NCBI GenBank assembly: GCA_050701635.1
Contig: JBOGDF010000088.1
Span: 1-16,838, forward strand
Length of the DNA: 16,838 nt
Reading direction: 5' to 3'
DNA from: WHSM01 sp050701635
Lineage (GTDB): Bacteria > Actinomycetota > Actinomycetes > Mycobacteriales > Micromonosporaceae
The notes under the pieces were generated by a model. That model had not been told where the DNA came from and ran no database searches. It saw nothing but the letters and a program-made list of their open reading frames with translations. The translations under genes and the position numbers were made by a program. Shown here one piece after another: positions 13,370 to 16,838 of the stretch. Within the stretch, counting starts at the first letter, position 1. Each line of letters opens with the position of its first letter.

Positions 13370-14394
13370 GCACCGGGGTGGTGGTCGCCAGCGTGCTGTT
13401 GCTGCTCGGCAACGGCTTCTTCGTCGGCGCCGAGTTCGCGCTGATCGCCTCCCGCCGTACGGTCGTGGAGCCGCTGGCCGCCACCTCCCGGCGGGCCCGG
13501 CTGGCGCTGGCCGCGATGAACCAGATCCCGCTGATGATCGCGGGTGCGCAGCTCGGGATCACGATCTGTTCGCTGGGGCTGGGCGCGATCGCGGAGCCCG
13601 CGCTGGCGCACCTGATGGAGGGGCCGTTCCACGCGCTGGGGCTGCCGGGGCAGGCCGTACACCCGGTGGCGTTCGTGCTGGCGCTGACCGTCATTGTGTT
13701 CTTCCACACCGTGATCGGTGAGATGGTCCCGAAGAACATCGCCATCGCCGGTCCGGAGGCGTCGGTGCTGTGGCTGGGCCCGCCGATGCTGTGGTTCTGC
13801 ATCGGCACCAAGCCGCTGCTGCTGGCGATGAAGTGGGCTTCCCGTACGCTGCTGCGGATCTGGGGGATCGAGGCGGCGGACGCGGTGAAGACGGTCTACA
13901 CCGCCGAGGAGCTGGCCGGGCTGGTCGCGGAGTCGCGTACCGAGGGGCTGCTCGACCCGGAGGCGCACCAGCGGATCACCGGCGCGCTGGCGCTGTCGCA
14001 GCGTACCGCCGGCGAGGTGCTGCAGCCGTGGTCCACTGTGGACACGGTGCCGGACGACATCTCGCCGGGGTCGCTGGAGGTGCTCGCCACGCGTACCCGC
14101 CGGTCCCGGTTCCCGGTGATCGAGCGGGAGAGCCGGCGGGTGCTCGGCTTCGTACACGTCAAGGACGTACTGCCGATCAACGGCGGCGCCCGCCGCAAGC
14201 CGCTGCCGCGCGACCTGATCCGGCCGCTCGGGGTGGTGCCCGCCGCCCGTACGCTCGCCGATCTGATGCTGCACATGCGGCGCAGCCGCAGCCACATCGT
14301 GCTGGTCAGCGAGGACAACCGGCCACTCGGCATCGTCACCATGGAAGACGTACTGGCCGCGGTCGTCGGCGGCCGCCCGGCCACCGTGTCGTAG
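13366..14394 (+). CDS. CNNM family membrane protein (DUF21-CBS, no CorC_C)
   Basis: The 342-residue partner of the preceding gene, as in the mycobacterial Rv1842c-Rv1841c pair. The DUF21 domain (about 1-190) has NGFFVGAEFALIASRR, IAGAQLGITICSLGLG and GEMVPKNIAIAGPE. The CBS pair (about 216-335) includes SRFPVIERESRRVLGFVHVKDVL and HIVLVSEDNRPLGIVTMEDVL. It lacks the C-terminal CorC_HlyC domain that its neighbour carries, so the two may form a hetero-oligomer with one such domain. The start is GTG 13366, sharing GTGA with the upstream stop and preceded by GGGAG (13356-13360). Its function in metal transport or sensing is inferred from the family only. Confidence 0.93.
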   Translation: MSTGVVVASVLLLLGNGFFVGAEFALIASRRTVVEPLAATSRRARLALAAMNQIPLMIAGAQLGITICSLGLGAIAEPALAHLMEGPFHALGLPGQAVHPVAFVLALTVIVFFHTVIGEMVPKNIAIAGPEASVLWLGPPMLWFCIGTKPLLLAMKWASRTLLRIWGIEAADAVKTVYTAEELAGLVAESRTEGLLDPEAHQRITGALALSQRTAGEVLQPWSTVDTVPDDISPGSLEVLATRTRRSRFPVIERESRRVLGFVHVKDVLPINGGARRKPLPRDLIRPLGVVPAARTLADLMLHMRRSRSHIVLVSEDNRPLGIVTMEDVLAAVVGGRPATVS

Positions 14395-14471
14395 CCACCA
14401 GCCGCGCCGTCTCGGTTGACGGACGCCGGCCGGCGCACAATCCTGGGCGGCGGCCGATCGGGAAGGTGCTG

Positions 14472-16733
14472 ATGTTTGGCGTACGGGTGCGGGCTCACCG
14501 ACAGCGACTCGGGCTCACCCAGGAGGAGCTGGCGCGGGCCACCGGGCTGAGTGCGCGGAACATCCGCAACATCGAGGCCGGCCGGATCAGCAACCCGCGC
14601 CCCGGCACCGTACGGCTGCTGGCCGACGCGTACGCGCTCTCCGGCGCCGATCGGGATGCGTTCCTCGACGCGGGCCGTAGCGGCGCGGAGCCGTCCCCCG
14701 CGGCGGCAACACTCCAGGGGCATGCGACACCGGCGCAGCTGCCGGGCGATGTCGCGGGCTTCACCGGGCGTACCGACCACCTGCGGCGGCTCGACCAACT
14801 GCTGCACGTCGAGGACGGCTCGCCCACCGTGGTGATCTCCGCGATCGGCGGCACCGCCGGGGTCGGCAAGACCACCCTCGCCGTGCACTGGGCGCACCGG
14901 GCGGCGAAGCACTTCCCCGATGGCCAGCTGTACGTCAACCTGCGCGGATTCGACCCCAGCGGCGCCGCGATGAGCCCGTCCGAAGCGGTACGCGGATTCC
15001 TGGACGCGCTGGGCGTACCGCCGCAGCGAATCCCGTCCGACCTCGCGGCGCAGACGGCGCTGTACCGCAGCCTGCTGGCCGGCAAGCGGGTCCTGATCGT
15101 GCTCGACAACGCCCGGGACGCGGCGCAGGCCCGCCCGCTGCTGCCGGGCGCGGCCGGCTGTCTGGTGCTGGTCACCAGCCGCAACCGGCTCACCAGCCTG
15201 GTCGCCCATCACGGCGCCCACCCGCTCGCGCTGGACCTGCTGTCCCGAGAAGAAGCCCATGATTTTCTGGTACGCCGCCTCGGCGCCGACCGCGTCACGG
15301 CGGCACCGGACGCGGTCGACGAGATCGTCGTACGGTGTGCCCGGCTGCCACTAGCGCTCGCCATCGTGGCGGCGCACGCGATGATGCGCCCCGCCCGTCC
15401 GCTGGCGACGTTCGCCGCAGAGCTGCGGGAGGCCGGCCTGGCCGCGTTCACCGGCGACGACCTGGTGGTGAATCCGCGCGCGGTGTTCTCGTGGTCGTAC
15501 CAGGCGTTGAGCGAGGAGGCGGCCCGGCTGTTCCGGCTGCTCGGGCTGCACCCCGGCCCCGAGATCTCCACCGTCGTCGCCGCCAACCTCGCCGGCCACC
15601 AGCTCCCGCAGGTACGCCGACTCCTGGACGAGCTCGTCGGCGCCCACCTGGTCACCGAGCCCGTCCCCGGTCGCTACAGCTTCCACGACCTGCTCCGCGC
15701 GTACGCCGTCGAGCTGGCCGCCACCCACGACGACCGCCACGCCGCCGCGCTGAGGATGTACGACCACTACCTCGCCACGAGTCACACCGCCGCCGTGCTG
15801 ACGCTTCCTCAACGGGTGCCGATCGTCATCGAGACCCCGCACCTTGTCGTGCCGTCCCGGCTCGCCAGCGACGATGCGGCCTTGGAGTGGCTGGAGACCG
15901 AGTACGCCGCGCTGCTGCGCGTCGTCAGGCAGGCGGCGGACACCGGCTTCGACACTCATGCCTGGCAGCTCGGGTGGAGCCTGCGGGGCATCTGGGGGCG
16001 GCGCGGCCTGTGGGCTGACGCGAGCGAGATCCAGTCGCTGTGTCTGGAGGCTGCCGAGCGGCTCGCCGACGGGCACGCGCAGGCCCTGATCCATGTAGGA
16101 CTGGCGTGGTCGCACGTCCACCTGGGACACCTCGACACGGCCGAGGAACACCAGCGGCAGGCGCTCAAGTTCTTCCACCAGATCGGTGATCCCGCCGCCG
16201 AGGCTCAGGCCCACCGAGGTCTGGCGCACTGCCTGGTACGGCGGGGGCGCACCACCGAGGCGTTGCGCCATGTCGAGTTGGCGGTGGAACTGTTTCGAGC
16301 CGCAGGACGGTCGCGCGGCCTGGACGGTGCGCTCAACGCGATGGGCTGGTATCACGCGCTGCTCGGCAACTACAGCCAAGCCCTCGGCTGGTGTCAGCAG
16401 GCTCTGAAGCTCTGTGAACAGACCGGGGACCGGGACGAGCAGGCGGACACCTGGGACAGCCTCGGCTACATCCATCACCAGTTGGGCGAATGGCGCCGCG
16501 CTGTCACCTGCTTCGAACGGTCGCTGGAGCTACGAGAGCCGGACGGGGAACGCTATCTGAAGGCGCAGACATTCGAGCGCCTCGGTGACACCCACTTCGC
16601 GTCAGGAGTACACGGTGCAGCGCACGACGCCTGGCAGGCCGCTGTGCGACTGTTTGACGAGCTCGAGCATGGGGACGCGGAGGCCGTACGGGAGAAGCTG
16701 GAAACAGCAGCCCGGCCGGCGCCATCGTCGTGA
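14472..16733 (+). CDS. HTH-NB-ARC-TPR STAND regulator
   Basis: A 753-residue signal-transduction ATPase. Residues 3-60 are an XRE-type helix-turn-helix (VRAHRQRLGLTQEELARATG, LSARNIRNIEAGRI). An NB-ARC ATPase follows: GFTGR (near 97), Walker A GTAGVGKTT at 127-135, Walker B LIVLDN with D212, the sensor VLVTSRNRL, the RLPLAL motif and an MHD-like FHD at 404-406. From about residue 539 to 740 there are roughly five tetratricopeptide repeats. The layout is that of AfsR without the SARP domain. ATP binding and TPR ligand sensing would control DNA binding. ATG 14472 was chosen because GGGAAGG lies 5 bases upstream; an in-frame GTG at 14466 is possible. It starts 77 bp after the CNNM pair and may be separate. 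Target genes are unknown; a defence role cannot be excluded but lacks support here. Confidence 0.93.
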   Translation: MFGVRVRAHRQRLGLTQEELARATGLSARNIRNIEAGRISNPRPGTVRLLADAYALSGADRDAFLDAGRSGAEPSPAAATLQGHATPAQLPGDVAGFTGRTDHLRRLDQLLHVEDGSPTVVISAIGGTAGVGKTTLAVHWAHRAAKHFPDGQLYVNLRGFDPSGAAMSPSEAVRGFLDALGVPPQRIPSDLAAQTALYRSLLAGKRVLIVLDNARDAAQARPLLPGAAGCLVLVTSRNRLTSLVAHHGAHPLALDLLSREEAHDFLVRRLGADRVTAAPDAVDEIVVRCARLPLALAIVAAHAMMRPARPLATFAAELREAGLAAFTGDDLVVNPRAVFSWSYQALSEEAARLFRLLGLHPGPEISTVVAANLAGHQLPQVRRLLDELVGAHLVTEPVPGRYSFHDLLRAYAVELAATHDDRHAAALRMYDHYLATSHTAAVLTLPQRVPIVIETPHLVVPSRLASDDAALEWLETEYAALLRVVRQAADTGFDTHAWQLGWSLRGIWGRRGLWADASEIQSLCLEAAERLADGHAQALIHVGLAWSHVHLGHLDTAEEHQRQALKFFHQIGDPAAEAQAHRGLAHCLVRRGRTTEALRHVELAVELFRAAGRSRGLDGALNAMGWYHALLGNYSQALGWCQQALKLCEQTGDRDEQADTWDSLGYIHHQLGEWRRAVTCFERSLELREPDGERYLKAQTFERLGDTHFASGVHGAAHDAWQAAVRLFDELEHGDAEAVREKLETAARPAPSS

Positions 16734-16748
16734 CGGCGCCGGCCGGGC
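16710..16748. terminator. Hairpin terminator enclosing the STAND gene stop codon
   Basis: A perfect 14-bp stem (GCCCGGCCGGCGCC / GGCGCCGGCCGGGC) with an 11-base loop that contains the stop codon TGA (16731-16733). The left arm encodes the last residues of the protein. Being palindromic, it could serve a converging transcript too. Confidence 0.68.
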
Positions 16749-16758
16749 GTACCGCCGG

Positions 16759-16838
16759 CTAGGGCGTGTCCTGTCGATCTTGGTCGAGCGAGACGGGATC
16801 CAGGCGGCGTCCGGCAAGGCGCAGGTTCGTCCGGATAC
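16759..16838 (-). CDS. Possible 3' end of a convergent gene (partial)
   Basis: On the minus strand a frame open at the window edge ends at TAG (complement 16759-16761). The 25 visible residues end RLAGRRLDPVSLDQDRQDTP, a plausible soluble-protein terminus, and most third codon positions are G or C. It lies just beyond a hairpin that could terminate it. No family can be assigned from so little. Random open frame remains possible. Confidence 0.3.
   Translation of the reverse strand, partial: IRTNLRLAGRRLDPVSLDQDRQDTP

Noticed and set aside
13770..14471. Upstream extension of the STAND gene frame overlapping the second CNNM gene
   Set aside because: The sequence is an out-of-frame, Arg/Ala/Gly-rich reading of CBS-domain DNA. 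The helix-turn-helix begins directly after ATG 14472 with a ribosome site.
12053..15260. Long minus-strand frames opposite the CNNM genes and the STAND gene
   Set aside because: Compositional shadows. The plus-strand genes have clear domains, ribosome sites and coupled starts.
16750..16838. Possible insertion-sequence end at the right edge
   Set aside because: No terminal inverted repeat pair, target duplication or transposase motif can be shown in the visible bases.

Overview
The window is GC-rich, gene-dense chromosomal DNA from an actinobacterium. The evidence is the dnaK-grpE order with HspR-type (HAIR) operators, a paired set of CNNM/CorC-like genes arranged as in mycobacteria, an EtfD-type iron-sulfur membrane oxidoreductase, GTG starts overlapping TGA stops, a leaderless gene, and T-tail-free GC hairpin terminators. 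The marked excess of the tetranucleotide GTAC and the XRE/NB-ARC/TPR regulator suggest Micromonosporaceae or a relative, but this placement is an inference. I see no tRNA, rRNA, CRISPR array, prophage or intact insertion sequence.

Left part (1-2300): a divergent heat-shock operon on the minus strand, dnaK followed by the 5' part of grpE, which runs off the window. Two HAIR-like inverted repeats lie around a good promoter upstream of dnaK. A perfect 30-bp palindrome sits just inside grpE. From 2441 a small secreted peptidoglycan-binding protein and an apparently leaderless galE-like epimerase gene follow on the plus strand.

Middle part (3880-10510): a minus-strand pair (three-helix membrane protein, then a TetR regulator with a GTGA overlap) is controlled from a region holding two near-identical palindromes, one of them over the -35 box. 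Divergent to it is an anchored surface protein with an Ig/BACON-like domain. Then come etfD (electrons from the electron-transfer flavoprotein to the respiratory chain), a convergent PQQ-repeat beta-propeller lipoprotein, and a divergent DUF4870 membrane protein with a Pro/Ala-rich N-terminus.

Right part (10540-16838): an ECF-like sigma factor overlaps a single-pass membrane protein that is its likely anti-sigma/sensor. Two overlapping CNNM/CBS membrane proteins follow, then a 753-residue HTH-NB-ARC-TPR STAND protein. The extreme right edge may hold the 3' end of a convergent gene.

Most of the window is core, vertically inherited content. The less explained parts are the TetR/membrane-protein locus with its divergent surface protein, the sigma/sensor pair, the STAND protein, and several regulatory sequence structures listed under findings.
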